Positions 1-12,729 are shown, counted from the stretch's first letter. The stretch: 64,000 bases of DNA from Gnetum montanum (GCA_015680685.1 MNCI01019108.1:308784-372783); one strand, 5' to 3'. Notes: generated from the sequence alone by a model not told the origin. Program-made: numbers and translations.

Positions 1-206
1 TTTGGGCGCTCCAGCTCATGGAGGATATCGAGGGTATTCCGATGATCCTCCGTATCCACAAAATTAGCCGCCTGCTGGATGCCCTGCATAAGCGACTCGC
101 GCCGACCCCTGTCCTCCTGCGAGCACCCTGCATCGGGGTGGTACCGCGCTGAAGTCCGGCGGATGTGACGTCTGAGCTCCGCCCAGGAGCACTCGCAGCT
201 AATGCC
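1..206 (-). pseudogene. LINE 3'-terminal coding fragment with DnaJ-like (J) domain, copy 1
   Basis: Read on the minus strand from about 206 to 1, one frame stays open for about 68 codons and runs off the window. It begins LGISCECSW, continues ELRRHIRRTSARYHPDAG, and ends with a helix-like segment containing FVDTEDHRNTLDILHELER. This is the layout of a J domain: helix II, the HPD loop, then helices III and IV. HPD is the motif by which J proteins stimulate Hsp70 ATPase. The same peptide, decayed, ends LINE copy 3 (25,100-25,200) and LINE copy 2 (13,700-13,900), so this is most simply a 5'-truncated LINE end. Homology stops near 206, upstream of a 26-bp direct repeat. A host J-protein exon is the alternative, made less likely by the LINE copies. 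Confidence 0.7.
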
Positions 207-214
207 CAAAACAA

Positions 215-258
215 AGTATAGAGGAATTATTTCATGCAAGAGTATAGAGGAATTATTT
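215..258. repeat. Short direct repeat beside LINE fragment
   Basis: The 18-bp word agtatagaggaattattt occurs at 215-232 and again at 241-258, with period 26. It abuts the truncated end of LINE copy 1 and may be a remnant of its insertion or a simple tandem duplication. Confidence 0.6.
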
Positions 259-758
259 GCATGCTAAACAAACTTGGCTCTAAGTGGGTAGGTTGGTTTC
301 ACTTTCATGAAAAAGGAAAAAATTCATATCAACCTAGACTCAAGTTGCATGAGCTTCTCTAAGCCATGGGTGATGCTAAGTTGAGTTTAACTTTTATGCT
401 TTACAATTGACAAACCTAGCTATTGAACCCTCGTGGCTAAAACTCTTGGAATGGACTTTGAGTGGTTTGGTACCTTTGATATTTATTTATTGTTCACATT
501 TGAAAAGAATGGCTTAAGCTTTGTAGACAATACAACAAACAACTTTAAGCTTCAAGGACACTGGTTCTTTCAAGTGGGGAAGAATGTAGAGAGCATGGCT
601 TGTTGGTGGTTCAAAGGCTACTCCCTCTCGAAAAGGAGTCAGAGAAGTATGTAGATCTAATTTGGGTTCCATGCTTTTTAAACCATCTTTGAGATAAGTA
701 AGAGTACATGGAAACTTGATTTTGTGTAAGAGCATAGGTAGTTAGGCATCTATAGTTG
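259..758. other. Unassigned flanking DNA
   Basis: This stretch lies between the LINE fragment and the left LTR of element B. A 73-codon open frame at 433-654 (plus) matches nothing I recognise and has no supporting context. I see no RNA gene or repeat here. Confidence 0.5.
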
Positions 759-763
759 GTAAG

Positions 764-1632
764 TGATGAGTAGTGGGTATCCCCTATGCCCAACCATACG
801 AATCACAAGTGTGTACTAGCGATCTAGTTGAATTCCATAGACTTAGTTCCTAAGTTCACCCATAGTCCTAGACAGTGAGACAAAATAATGTATGATCATT
901 GTTTTCCTAACTCACGCTTGTGTTTTCAATACGTATGGTTAAATGTGAGTTAAGGCTTATGATGTCTTTTTTGTAAAGTGTTTTTTTATATATTGTTTTG
1001 TCCTAAGGGCTAGATAAGTAAATGAAGGTTTAAGGCTTAATTATTTAATTACTTAACTACTTGATTGGCTAACTATCATGACAAAAGTCATTGTTCCAAC
1101 TTGTTGTACACATCCCAAACTGGTATCCACACTATTGGGTTACCAAGTGGCGATTATTGGGCATACCAAATGGCCACTACTGAGATTACTAGGTGGAATA
1201 TGTTACGCTCGAAGTGGTTGTACTTATGTGTTCATGATTAAATGCATTAATTAATTAAAGTTAGGAATGTAAAGTGCAATTAAGAAAAATTAGACTATTC
1301 CAAGTGTTGCAATGAATATCAGAAATCTCCTCTTTATTGCTATTCATGCCAATGCGTCTAGGTACATGATGCTCGAATAAAGCTTTGTACAATCTCTTTA
1401 ATTCACACTATGGGCACTCAAAGAGAAAATATTCTAACTCTAGAGAAATCAAATTGCAAAGGCTGCGCTATGCTATGGACGTAACATGTCCTAAATGTTG
1501 TTGGTGCTCGCATTTATATAGGCTCTGCTTGCATTAGCGTTGATGCATTTGCATCGATACATGTTAACATGCGTTGATGGGGCTGCATTGACACATGCTC
1601 ATTGACGTAGCTTGCTTAATGATGGTTCATCA
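764..1632 (-). repeat. 3' LTR of element B
   Basis: It starts TGATGAG and ends TTCATCA (inverted terminal TGATGA/TCATCA). It matches 30,521-31,240 from about 920 onward, for example around ggttaaatgtgagttaaggc. On the minus strand a TATA-like tatataaa lies at 1513-1520. The U3 part (1,530-1,625) has several loose repeats of a GCATTGACGCAT-like word. Confidence 0.9.
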
Positions 1633-1650
1633 TACCCCCACAACTGATTG
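1633..1650 (-). other. Polypurine tract of element B
   Basis: Directly inside the 3' LTR, the minus strand reads cagttgtgggggta before TGATGA. The same G-rich tract adjoins the 3' LTRs of elements A and D, as expected for the plus-strand primer of an LTR retrotransposon. Confidence 0.7.
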
Positions 1651-1869
1651 GAAACTTGTCCTCGAGTGAACAAAAGTAGGATTGAGCTCCTTACAAAATT
1701 TAAGGAAGTATAAAATTTATTAATTTAAAAATAAACTGAGTGATTGATTGATTGCCTTTGAGGGATAGATTGTATGAGACTACAAAATTGGTTTCCACGA
1801 CAACAAAATTGTGCACTTCTACAAAATTATCAATAGGTACTCCTAATTTGTTGAGATGACATAAATTCT

Positions 1870-4686
1870 CAAATAGTGCTTGGAGGTGGAGGCTCATGTG
1901 ATGCTGAAGGTCCTTCATCCGATTTCGGTGCTTGTCATGGTGGAGGTGTCTTAGGCTCATTTGCTGCTAGTACTGCTACCAGAAGAAGGTTGAAAGCATC
2001 GAGTAGAACTTTCATTTTCTCCTCTTTCCCACGTGGGTCGTATGTAGTCCACACAACCTTACTGATGTAGACTAGTGTAGGGATATCCCATGGGCATAGC
2101 ATTGCATGGAACTCCTTGGTATTGACAAACCATGCTCCAAATTGTTTGCGTTCAATGTTGAATGTCTTTACTAGGTTCTGTAGTTTGTGTTAGTCATTCA
2201 TCCTTTTGGCCAAGTTCTCAGCAACAAATTTTTGGTCAATGAATCTGCTCTTGAGAGCTTCAAACTTGATGTTGGTTGTTGCCAACTGTTACTTGGTCTC
2301 CTTGTGATGCTTGAATTCCACCTTGTACAAGAGGTAGGACCTGACAACCTACTTCTCCAATTCGGTTCTTGGCCTCCCTACCTTTAGCATAGCCAAGTTT
2401 GCATAACAGGGGTTGGCAAGCTCCATGTACTCCATCATCTCCTTGATTTGCAACTCCTTAAGGTGGATTTCTGCCTTGTTATATGCATTTAGGCCATCAA
2501 AGATTGGCTGCCACACGTCTCCTCCTTGTTGGAGTTGTTGGAGGGCCTCGTTCATCTTCATCTTGGCCAATTGTATTTCCCTTTCATTCACCTCCTTGAG
2601 GAGCCCAACTTGGTCCTTGTAATGATTCTTAACTTGTTTGAATTTCAAGGCCTCATTTTTCTAGGTGACTACCTCGATGGCTGTTTTCTAGCGAAGCACT
2701 CAAACTTCCTCCATTGAGAGGTTCCTATTCTTTGCTGCTAACCTGCTTAGATGAAAATTCACCTTGGCTAGCTGCTCTTGTTGTTGGCAAACAAACTTAA
2801 CCATCTGGTCCTTTTGTTGTTCAACATTTTGCAGGCGATAAAGATCTTTGGTGACAAATCCTTGTCAGTGTTGAATGGCATAGTTTTCAGCAAGGATGCA
2901 TCAAAGACCACAACCTCCTTTTACATTCTTAGCCTCTCTTATATAGTGTTGAGGATGTTGGAAAGCTTCATCCCTGTTAAGGTTTGAGTTGAGAATAGTG
3001 GGGTTAGAGAGATGGGTTGACAACTTCGCAACCTTGGCAACCAACCATTGGTTCTTGATGGTGGCTGCTTGTAGTTGGGAGTTAGTGATGAGAAGTTTGC
3101 CCTTTGTCTCAAGTAGCTATGATTGGGTTGCAGTAATCTCATCCGGGAGATCAAAGATCTCCAAAAGCGGTTGTCAGGTTCCCACCAGTTGTTCCAACAC
3201 TTCATCGTGTTGGGTAGTGCTTAGTCAACCACTCCCTACTCTTGCAGATATCTACCATTGCAACAATGTCTAGCATAGATGCCACGGGAGTGTTTAGGGC
3301 TTCTGCTACCCTATTGGCCACTACCTTTGCCGCTGTCTCTTGTCTTCGGTGCTACATCACTAGAACAGTCACCCCCTTGCCTTCCTCTAAGTGGACTGGG
3401 AAAGTTGCAGCATTCCCAGAAATTTCAAGGAATTCCTGTTTAGGGATGGACTCTATAACTTGGTGAGTGCTAGGATTTGTTCTTGTGGGAGCCTAATTCC
3501 TTTGTGCTAAGATCAATGGAGCAATTTCCTCTAGCCAACTAATGGTTCTTGTGACCTCGTTAAGATGGCTTAAGGCTGGACAATAAACCAAGGGTTCCCC
3601 ACCACCTGTTGAACCTTGTTGTTGTTGTAGCTGCTGCTCATGGAGTTTCCGAAGCCTTTCTGCAGCTACAAGTGCCTTCGGGGTGGTTTCTCCTATAGGT
3701 GGTGATGGTGGTGGTCTCTCCTCTTCTTGTAGCTTGGTTGTTGCCTTACCCTTCATCATCTCCTATCAAGATGCAGTAGGAGCATGATGAACCACATCAT
3801 TGGTATAGCACAATATGCCTCCACTTTTGCAAAGTATCCTGATGAAGAATGAAAAGGGGAGTGTCTTCCTTCCTTTTTCATTTTCTTTAAAGCACTTCTC
3901 TATCTCCAGACAGATAAAATGTGGAAGGTTGACGGGGAATTTTTTGCTTAGAGCAGTGCATGCATGGGCGAAGAAGGTTGTTACCTTGCTCGACCTTACC
4001 GTGGGATTTAGGTGATAAGGCGTGATTTTGAAATAGAGACGCTCCACCTTAGTGAGTGTGTTGTACTCCTTACGATCCACTCCATAGTAAATGCTAGACC
4101 CTTTCTTTCTTGCTTTTGGATATGGCTAGGTTGAGATTTCTGCCAATGATGCCCTGATGTCAGGCAATCTAAAGACCTCCACGATGGCCTCAACTGAATA
4201 GGAGACTATGATATCTTTAATTTTGACAGATGTGTTTCCTTGCTAGTTGTTCCAGAACAAGTAGGTCTTCCCCATTTACCATTCTCCACTAGAGGAGAGA
4301 ATGGGCCACATGGGAGGCCTTTGTAATTGCATGTAGACTTTCTCAAGTGCCAACTCCAAAAAGGATCCAAAGTTCAGTTCTTAGAGAATCCAACTCTGAA
4401 CATTCTTGGTTGTAATTTTTTCGAGGTAGGGTTCCCATAGTGTGACTTTGAGGTTAGGCCTTGGCCTAGGAGCTTCATCTTGCCTAGGTTGGCCGATCTT
4501 TGTAGTAGGAATATGTTGAATACATTCCACCTCGGGCTCCTCCTGAAGAGGTCTTGTTGCATGTGTTGCTTCGACAGCTTGTTCTTGGGGATGTTGTGGT
4601 TGTTGTTGTTGGTCCCTTCCTCTTTGTGGTCACTTCTCCCTAGGCTGGGAAGGTCCTCCTACTAGTGCCTCCCTCTTTGGTACCAT
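1870..4686 (-). pseudogene. ORF X of element B: Transposase_32-like domain plus coiled coil (decayed)
   Basis: The start ATG (minus, 4686) begins MVPKREALVGGPSQ, like MASKRGQQEGPSQ in element D (63,669) and MAPKRPPIGGPSQ in A (25,796). A decayed globular region follows (4,450-3,780) with VERLYFKITPYHLNPT and LSKKFPVNLPHFICLEIEK, matching element D's better kept copy. That copy resembles the plant Transposase_32 domain, whose biochemical role is unknown. A proline/glutamine-rich linker (about 3,740-3,500) and a long charged coiled coil (3,200-1,900), including YMELANPCYANLAMLK, follow. It sits between integrase and 3' LTR in sense orientation, the position of extra ORFs in Tat/Athila-group elements. 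Many stops make it a pseudogene. Confidence 0.65.
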
Positions 4687-5882
4687 CTGCGATCACAAAT
4701 ATAACCTCGGATTAGCAATTTAGTTATAGCCCTTAGTTCATTTAATACCCTTCTTATTAGATCAAGTTACACTTAAGTTTGTTTGTGATCTTGGTAGGTT
4801 TATCATTTTATTATTATTTTAATAAGTTGCTACCAAAGTTTGTTTGTGAGATTTAACCCTATTTAGAATGAGTATTTTAATATTATTTTTAAGGGTAACC
4901 CCTGGGGAGAGAAATTCCAAAAAAACTTTTTGTCATAAACCAAAGGTTTGTGGCCCCCATGATGTAAAGCTTACCTTTGGTAGCTAGGGGATAGAAGAAC
5001 AAGGTGAATTCGGTGAGTGGTTTGAAAGTTAGAGCACTTGGAAGATCTTTAAGCTCTGAAAAATGCCAAAACTCCTCTCTTGTTTCATGTCAAATGGTGG
5101 AAAAATGGCTAAGTGTTGCATGCATTTATAGTATTTTTTTTGTTGCATTGACATAGGTATTCAAGACAAATTTCCGCATTAAAAAAACTAAGGATTTTGG
5201 AAGAGTTTAAGGATGAAACAAGAACCTAAAGGAAACTGGAAAAGCATAGAAGGATTACAAAATGTCGAAGAGGGTAGTAAATTTATTGGGAAAGGAGAAT
5301 TAATTGGAGTTGGATGAATTGGATATGCCAAAATAGTGCAAACTAGACATTCAAGAGAAGTATTGATAAGATTGATCGCAAAAATGACCAAGGGATGGGA
5401 AATTTAATTGGAAAAGACCAATGGGCATGGAAGTGGATCCTCCCCAAAGCAAGCACATGCCATTAATGCCCTTGCATGCTCTCATCAAAAGGAGTTTGTA
5501 GGCACCAAGCATGAATAATGGTATTTAGAAGGTAAAAATCGAATCCATGTGAGATATCATCTGAGGATTATGCCCTACCAAAATAGACATACCAATTGAC
5601 CATGATATGAGATAGTGAGGTGGTTGATGATGGATGTAGAATGGTGGAAGATAGAGGGATTGGTAAGAGAATCACATCCTGGGCACATGAAGTCCTTGTG
5701 GGATTCGTGTTTAAGATTATATGATATTGTCCCATTCTTGGTGAAGATCAAGTCCATCCATGTTCAATGACTTTGTATTGTCATATTCTAACCTGTTCGA
5801 CCATCAAGAACTCATAGCCACTCGTAGAGGACCATCACCACTCCAAGAGAAGAAGAAAAGAGAAGCAAAGATAGGAAAGGCC

Positions 5883-5987
5883 TTAGTTAGAGGGGTACTT
5901 TAAGGCATGGGTAACATGTCTTTCCAACCCAATAACTAGTGCTTGTAGCTTGTTATTGTGTCTAAGGGGTGTGCTTTGAATTCCCAT
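5883..5987 (-). pseudogene. Conserved short peptide frame downstream of pol (element B)
   Basis: The minus frame from ATG at 5987 begins MGIQSTPLRHNN and continues through LERHVTHA for about 27 residues before diverging. Element C has the same peptide at 41,233-41,319 with only two visible changes. Upstream context is also shared, so it is a common segment of the element family. Function is unknown; it may be the C-terminus of a longer post-integrase product. Confidence 0.5.
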
Positions 5988-6428
5988 GTTTTTTTCTTCT
6001 TCTTTTTTCATGGGAACCACACCATGCAAAGACATGATTCTTGTTATGGTTGACAATAGGAGTGGTGAGAGACCAATGAGAATGCCCATCCCACTTGAAG
6101 AAGGAAGTTGGGAATAGAATATGATAAATCCCTTGAAGTCACACTCTTGTCCATCCCACTTGGTCTATTCCAATTCTATTAAGTTTCGAGACCATTGATT
6201 GCTTTAAGTTTATATGTAGAAGGACTTTATGCTTCTAGGATACAAACCCTCATAGAGCCTGATGGCATGGATGGATGTTGTGGACTCATTGCCTAACATA
6301 ATCAAAAAATTAGTAATCCATTAATCGAGGACATAATCCAAGGATAAAATCTGGCCACTTAACAATCAATCATAGCATTAATGAACTTCCACAAGTAGTA
6401 GCACTGATGGCAAAAACTTGAGATTTTA

Positions 6429-6451
6429 GATATATATATATATATATATAA
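6429..6451. repeat. (TA)n microsatellite
   Basis: An uninterrupted run of alternating TA lies in the post-integrase part of element B. Confidence 0.95.
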
Positions 6452-6899
6452 AATTGTAAATTATGCAAGAAAATGGAAAACATATGAAAAATAGTGCAAA
6501 ACAAAAAAGTTGAAAAAGTGGAGAGCCTTTATAGAAGATCAACATGGGTGGTTGTCTCCCCAATGACTATGTTGGAAGAAGGAGATTCAACAGATATAGT
6601 GTGCTTGTCCATCAGTTGAGGTGTTTATGTTACTAGTTATCTATGATTCTAGGTTAGGTTTCACTTATTAAGTGTTGACTTGTAGTTTGTCTCGGTTGGA
6701 AGGATGGTAAATCATCATGGCCCCAAAAGGAAAAGTTGTATGAATAATATAAGGTTCTTCCCAGAATGTCTGAAATTTTGTACATTGGAGTATGTGCATG
6801 GGGTTCTAGTAAACAACCATATCTCCTGATGGAGTTTAACTTTCCTTATGTACAAGTCATGGCATTGTTTTGGATGTGCCTTGTGCACCTCAATCAAGG

Positions 6900-7790
6900 A
6901 TAGGTTTACATGTCAATTTTCATTTAGCACATTCAATGTTATTAAGCATTCTTTCTATGCTAGACTCAAATCGAGTTCAAGTTCACAAGCTGTTGAAAGT
7001 GTCTAGAGTTTTGTTTGGATTGGGAGTGTTGGTAGCTTCTTGTACACCAACTCATAGGGTGAATAACCAATAGGAGGTTTCCAAGTGGATCGATAGGTCC
7101 ACAAAGCATTGTTGAGTTTTGTGCTATAGTCTTTTCTATATTTACTAACAGTGCATATTAGTATCCTAGTTATTTCTGTATTTGTGACCTCAGCTTGACC
7201 ATTAGCTTGGGAGTGATAGGGGGCTGTCAATTTGTGTTGCACCCCTAGGCATTGCATTAATTTTCTATAAGTAGCACCTGTAAAAAAGTCCTATTATCAT
7301 AAATTAGTGCCCTTGGCACGCCAAACTTGTTTACCACACTTTGTTGTATAAATCATGCCATCATAGGAGATGAAAAATCGGTGATAGCAACAGCTTCAGC
7401 CCACTTAGGGTAGTAGTCAACAACTATGATGATGTATGCCTTTCCATTGGACATGGGGTTGATGGGCCCTATGAAGTCAATGCCCCAAAGATCAAAAAGT
7501 TCTAGTGGTTGGATCCATTATTGGGGCCCTTTCATTTGTGCTATCATCCCTCCATCTCTTTGGCATCTTTCACATGAATGGAAGAATTGATGGACATCCT
7601 TGAAAATCGTTGGCAAGTAATATCCTGCCATGAAGATTTTAATGGCCATCCTCCTTCCTATGTAATGGCCCCCACAAGGGCCTTCATGAGCATCTTGGAG
7701 AACTCGCAGTTGATCATCATTGGGTACACACCATCGAACTAAGCCATCAGTGCAAACCTTGTAAAGATTGCCCTTAATTTCCATGTAGTG
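6900..7790 (-). pseudogene. Integrase of element B (decayed)
   Basis: The enzyme would insert retrotransposon cDNA. The zinc-binding N-terminus (7784-7518) shows H-E-G-P-C-G-G-H followed by CERCQRDGG, the HHCC pattern, with GYYLPTIFKDVHQF between. The catalytic core is broken by stops at 7,500-7,260. Its C-terminal part is open at 7257-7003 with TAPYHSQANGQAEVTNTEI and WKPPIGYSPYELVYKK, typical of gypsy integrase around the catalytic glutamate. The order RT, RNase H, then integrase places the element in Ty3/gypsy. It is inactive. Confidence 0.85.
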
Positions 7791-7859
7791 TTTGGATTGG
7801 TGAAGAAATTGTTGTTTCTTCTTGCTATGTCATTCGTGAGGCATCTCTTGAGTGAGTAA

Positions 7860-9200
7860 GTAGGGTAGGAATTCATCGTACCAATTGGGATTTTTGGCAC
7901 TTTGCACTTCAATAGCTTTGGCAAAGAGGAGTCCATCAGGGAATTGGTCAAATAAAGGTCCTTCATCCTCTTTGTTGTCCCATCATAATTGAGACAATTG
8001 GTCAATGACTATGTTCTTGCTTTGCTTCCCTTTCTGTCCACCATTGTGAGATTGAAGTCATATAGAATTACTAGCTACCATATGACTCGAGGGCTTACCA
8101 TTGGCTCCTTCTTTGTGTTAGTATAGTTCAATTGTGCTCCCACAATGATCTTGCTTGCACAATGGATATAGTAAGGACATTTTCTATTGCCCAAATGTGT
8201 AAGCATGGTCCCGAAACATAGTTGGATGAATTTGTTATGATGTGAAATGGTTTGGATCAATCTAGAGCACATAGAATAGGAGTTTCTATGAGCTTCTACT
8301 TTAATTGTTGGAATACCACCTCACATTCCTTAGTCTAGGTGAAAGGTGCATCCTTCTTTGTCAACTTCACCAATGGTTTAGCAATTTTCAAGAAGTTCTC
8401 GATGAATCACCAATAATAACCAGTGTGGCCAAGGAATGACCTTACATTTTTCACTGTTTCGGGTTTTCTAGTGATTCCTTGAATGACCCATATTTTTTCT
8501 AGGTCCACCTTAATCCCTTTGCCTAAAATTATGTGGCACAACACAATGCCTTCTTGGACTATCAGATGGCTTGTTTGCCACTTGAGCTTTAAGTTAGTCT
8601 CCATGCATCATTGAAGCACCTGCTCAAGGTGGTCCAAGTCTTGCTTAAATGTGGCACCATTAAGTAGAGAAGTCATCCATAAAAGCCTCTACTCTACTGC
8701 CAATTTGTTATTGAAAGATGATGAAAACCAAGCATTGGAATGTAGCAAGGGCATTTTGTAGGCCAAAGGCCATCTTTTTGTATGCAAAAGTTCCTCAAGG
8801 ACTTGTAAATGTGGTTTTGGCATGGTCCTCTAGTGTAATCTAGATTTGGTTATAGCCACTATAACCATCTAGAAAGTTGTAGTAGCAATGTCCTACTATA
8901 GTGTCCAACACTTGGTAAAGAAATGACAATGGAAAGTGATCCTTGAATGTTGGCATGTTCAACAACCAAAAATCTATGCAGACTCTATTTTCCTCATTTC
9001 TTGGGTACAATAACAATTGGGCTAACCCATTCGCGATCTACAACAAGATAGATAAAGCTAGCTTTGAGGAGTTGTTTCACCTCCTCCTTGACAACCTCTT
9101 TGAGTTTTGGATTTAGCCTTATCTGTGGTTGTCTCTTCAATTTGATAGAAGAGTCTATTTAAATGTGGTGTTGGCATATCGACAAATCAATTCCAGTAAG
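7860..9200 (-). pseudogene. Reverse transcriptase-RNase H of element B (decayed)
   Basis: On the minus strand the RT fingers/palm carry AFGLQNALATFQ (about 8,780-8,745) and the catalytic loop reads VEAFMDDFS (about 8,700-8,670), the (Y/F)-x-DD box. The thumb follows with FLGHTGYYW (about 8,420). RNase H follows with IHCASKIIVGAQLNYTNTKKE (about 8,190-8,100), the usual plant gypsy ASK...NYT-T-EKE signature. Several stops and shifts interrupt the frame. These motifs fit a non-chromoviral plant Ty3/gypsy polymerase. Confidence 0.85.
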
Positions 9201-9629
9201 TTCATGATATGACCAAGCAAAGGTTGTTGGCCATTTGTTTAGCATCTTCAATAGCTTTTGTTTTTGATTTAGAGCAAGGTTGGCATTAAAAATTACCAAC
9301 TTGACATTGTTGAGAAAAGCATATTCCCTAGTGGTCAGTAAGGCTTATAGTTCAAGGGGCTCTTGCTTAAAGTCATAAAGGATCTCCAACTCTCCCCAAT
9401 CCATTTCATTTTGTGCATCGGAGAGTTGATGATTGAGTTGCTTCATTTTATCCATGTTTTCAATGTAAGCACTTGTGAGGCTCTCCAACAGTTCCATGCA
9501 CATTGTAGATTTAGCTTGGCAACATGATATTAGCCATTGGATACCTTTTTGCTTTGTGGCTGTTACATACAGGCACTTTTGAATAACTATTGTTTTAACA
9601 CAATGATTGCATGCTTGGATAGATATGTC

Positions 9630-10130
9630 TTTGATTGTTCATATTCTTTGCATGTAATGGCACCTTGTGTCATTGTATGCAATGCATAGAACCCTTTTCT
9701 TCTCTACTTTGCCAAATTCATTTTTCTTAGAAACCTCCAAGGAAAGATCTTGAATCACCATTTTTGTATCTATAGCACTCAACCATGTCCTCCCCATAAT
9801 GATAGGGAAGTTCCCTTTGCTATTATCCACATGTATCACAAGGAAATCTGCTGGGTAGGACCACTTAGATGGTGGTCACAATGTCCTTCACAAATCCCAA
9901 AGGAACAGTGATAGACTAATTTGTCAGCTCTAACCTGGTATTGCTCTTCTTAAGAGGAGGTGGGTTTTAGGTCTTATACATTTCTTGAGAGATTAAGTTC
10001 ACCTCAAAACCTAAATCCAATAGAGCATTACATGGTTCATTCCTTGCAATCTATAAATAAATGAGAGGACTCCTAGGATCACATTAATTTCTGCGAAGGT
10101 GGCCCACCTTTATCCAATTCGTGACCTCAT
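9630..10130 (-). pseudogene. Aspartic protease of element B (decayed)
   Basis: The minus strand reads NALLDLGFEVNLISQEMY at about 10,040-9,985, where D-L-G replaces the usual D-(S/T)-G of the active site, as in Athila/Tat-type proteases. Further on is GNFPIIMGRTWLS (about 9,815-9,775), the conserved G-R-(P/T)-(F/W)-L segment. It lies between gag and RT as expected. In-frame stops at 9,960-9,860 make it non-functional. Confidence 0.75.
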
Positions 10131-10299
10131 GGGTCAAGATGACAGTGTCGATGTTGGAGGTCTTTTGGTTTGAAGGTGGCTTGATGTTACTTTCAAAGGT
10201 AGAGACTATAGGGTAAAAGTCATGGGTGTTTGCGAGGGTTTTGTGAGGTTGTTGGTTTTGAAGAACGGTCTTTTACAAGGATTTGGTTGAAAATCACTC

Positions 10300-12700
10300 G
10301 AATGGATATTCGACTATAAATTTACGACCCTCGTGATATTTTTCTATTGTGGTTGTGGTGGAATTTTACCCTACATGGATAGAGCAGGTGGCAAGGGTGT
10401 GGTTGTGGTTGGTGTAGGAGCTGCTAAGGGATATGGAGGATGGAAAGGGAAAGGAGAGTTTCCCCTCGAAGAAAGTACTCTATAATATTCTAGAGGGTAG
10501 TAATGATGAGGAAAGGAAGCATGGCTAGAGGAGTCATGTAGAGATACAAGCTATTGGACATAGTATCCATAAGGGTCTAGTTGCCTATAAGGATATAGTG
10601 TTGCCGTGGTGGTGGCATCCCTCATAACTGTGGGTGTTGCCATTGTTGGTATTGCTCCTAAGGTTGACGAGGTGCTCCACTTGGATAATACGTTGCTTGG
10701 TGGAACTGTTGCTTGTAGTTACCTTGTGGGTAAGGCAATCTTTTGGGTGTTTTCTATTTTGCAAGTTTGGGATTTAATGCATACAACCTAGATTTCTACA
10801 AATGTGTCAATATTGGACAACATCCCTTAGGATGTTCATATTAACGAATTTCACATCCATCATGATTTGTTTCAGAATTTGCAACCTCTTCAACTGCTAC
10901 AACCTTACCCTTCTTCTGATAATAACATTGTTCTGTATCCTTCTTTTTCTTTTTTCTTAACCACTACTCTCTTGGTCTTTTCTTTCCTCTACATTTTTCA
11001 AAGCAATTTGGAACTTCTCATCCGAGTCCCACATTTTGTCCACCTTGGCCGATATTTCGATGATAGATTTCTGTATTGACAGGTTTTCCTTTACACAACT
11101 TCTTCAAATAGTGCCTCCTCCTCTGAGTCACAGAAACATACCTTCCTTTTGCAAATGGAGGGGTCCTTGTTATACTCTTATGCACTTTCTTGTTTCTTTA
11201 ACTCCTCTTCTTTTTTGGCCACCTATTCAATCAACCTTTTTATTTGATGGGCCCTCATTTTAGAAAGTCTTCCTTGGGTGTAGACCCCAAGGGTTTTCCT
11301 TGTTTCATTTTTGAACCCATCTATAATATGGTGAAGTTGTTCACTTTGAGAGTAACCATGGCCTAGGCATTGTTACAATAATGAATAGTACCTGCCCAGG
11401 GCTACATCCAAGGATTCATGATTTTCTTGTTTCCATCCTTGGATTTTCCTCCGCAAGTTGGACACTCTACAATACATTTGGTATTTCTCATTAAAAAGTT
11501 TCAACGTAGTACTCCATTGATGAATGGATTTCGGTTCTAAGAATCGGTACTAGCTTTCGGCCTCTTTGATGAGTGTCTTTGGGAACAATTTTAGCTTCTA
11601 CCATTCATTCTGTATGTTTTGCAAGGCTCATGCATCATGAAAGGCTTGGATATAATTTTGTGAATCTGCATTATATCTCCCTCAAATCTAGGGATATTAT
11701 TTATATCCAACCTCTTGATTCTGTTATTCTTCAAGTGCCTTATAGGGATTTTTACTGCCTTGGAAATATTTAGCATGTTCCTGGTAGCCAACAAAGGCCC
11801 ATCATAGTCATGATGATCATGGTGGCCCCTTTCATGGCCATGATGTCTATGATGAATCCTACTATGTTTTTTTTTCCAATGATGCTCCTTTTTCCCTTGT
11901 GGTTGGCTTTGCCCCTGATCTTGATCATCCTGGTGGGATTTGTGTTCATCCTTATCCCACTATTTTTTTCTCATCTCAACCTCAGCCCCTCTTATCAGAG
12001 TTTGAGTATGAAGAAGAAGGAGAACTAGAAGAATGATGCTTGCTAGTCCTTATCCTTCAGTACCTATCCTAATCTGTTTGCTTTTCTTTATTCTTATCGT
12101 TATACTTGCACTTAGATGAATGGCTAAGATTTCTATCTCGTGAGCCTTCCTAATCTTTAGACCCAGTCTTCCCATCACCAAGGTTATTCAATGTTGATTG
12201 TAACCTTTGGTTAAGGGTCTCCTCATTGAAGAAAGGAGGAGAATCTATGTATTGGGATTGGCCCGAAAAGAAATCCTTGCCATCTTTGTGTTGTTGCAAG
12301 AATAATTGTGTTGGGATCCTTTTGCTTTAGAAACTTCATAACATGCTTCCATTTGCCGATGTTTCCTTCATTGGGCATCAGTAGGGTGATAATCCTTGTA
12401 AGTATGGTCTTTGGCCTCATACTTTGCATTGAGTGAAGCAATACCTAGTCTGGTGAGATTAGTCATCAACAAGGAAAGAACAAATCAATTAGGAGGCAAC
12501 ACGATGTTGCCTTCCATGTTTCTCTAGTGCATTTGTTCATCTTGATTCAGGATGAAAGTAAAACCTGGATTATAGGGGTCTGGGTGGGTATAGACAGCCC
12601 TGAGTTGTTGGGGCTTCTTTGGTACCTTTTGTTGTCAATTGGATTCTCCAGTGCATGGTGGAGATTCGTCCTTGCAAGAAGAAGCCGTATTAGTTATCAA
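10300..12700 (-). pseudogene. gag of element B (decayed)
   Basis: Segments of this minus-strand region align by eye with the gag of elements A and C. They include the start region (about 12,690, around gaagaagccg), a basic/serine-rich N-terminus (12,150-11,800), and MLATRNMLNISKAVKIPIRH (11,794 onward), which matches LLATKSLMEILKAIKIPHRH of element C. The capsid-like retrotransposon-gag domain follows at 11,700-11,280 and a proline/tyrosine-rich tail to about 10,330. Gag would form the particle shell. Frames are broken throughout. No PBS or LTR remains on its 5' side, because LINE sequence begins at about 12,720. Confidence 0.7.
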
Positions 12701-12729
12701 TAAAAAATAGTGTGCTTTTTGGTATCTTT

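Larger units (their letters stand above)
4690..6880 (-). other. Element B spacer between integrase and ORF X
   Basis: No conserved enzyme domain is visible. It holds a short peptide frame (5987 down to about 5,900, minus) beginning MGIQSTPLRHNN that recurs in element C at 41,233. At about 4,950 is a C-rich spot (ggcccccatgatg) equivalent in position to internal G-rich tracts of A and D. A TA microsatellite lies at 6,429-6,451. The rest is A+T-rich and unassigned. Confidence 0.5.

Noticed and set aside
433-654. 73-codon open frame MAKTLGMDFEWF...
   Set aside because: No recognised family, no promoter or neighbours. Length is within chance for this composition.
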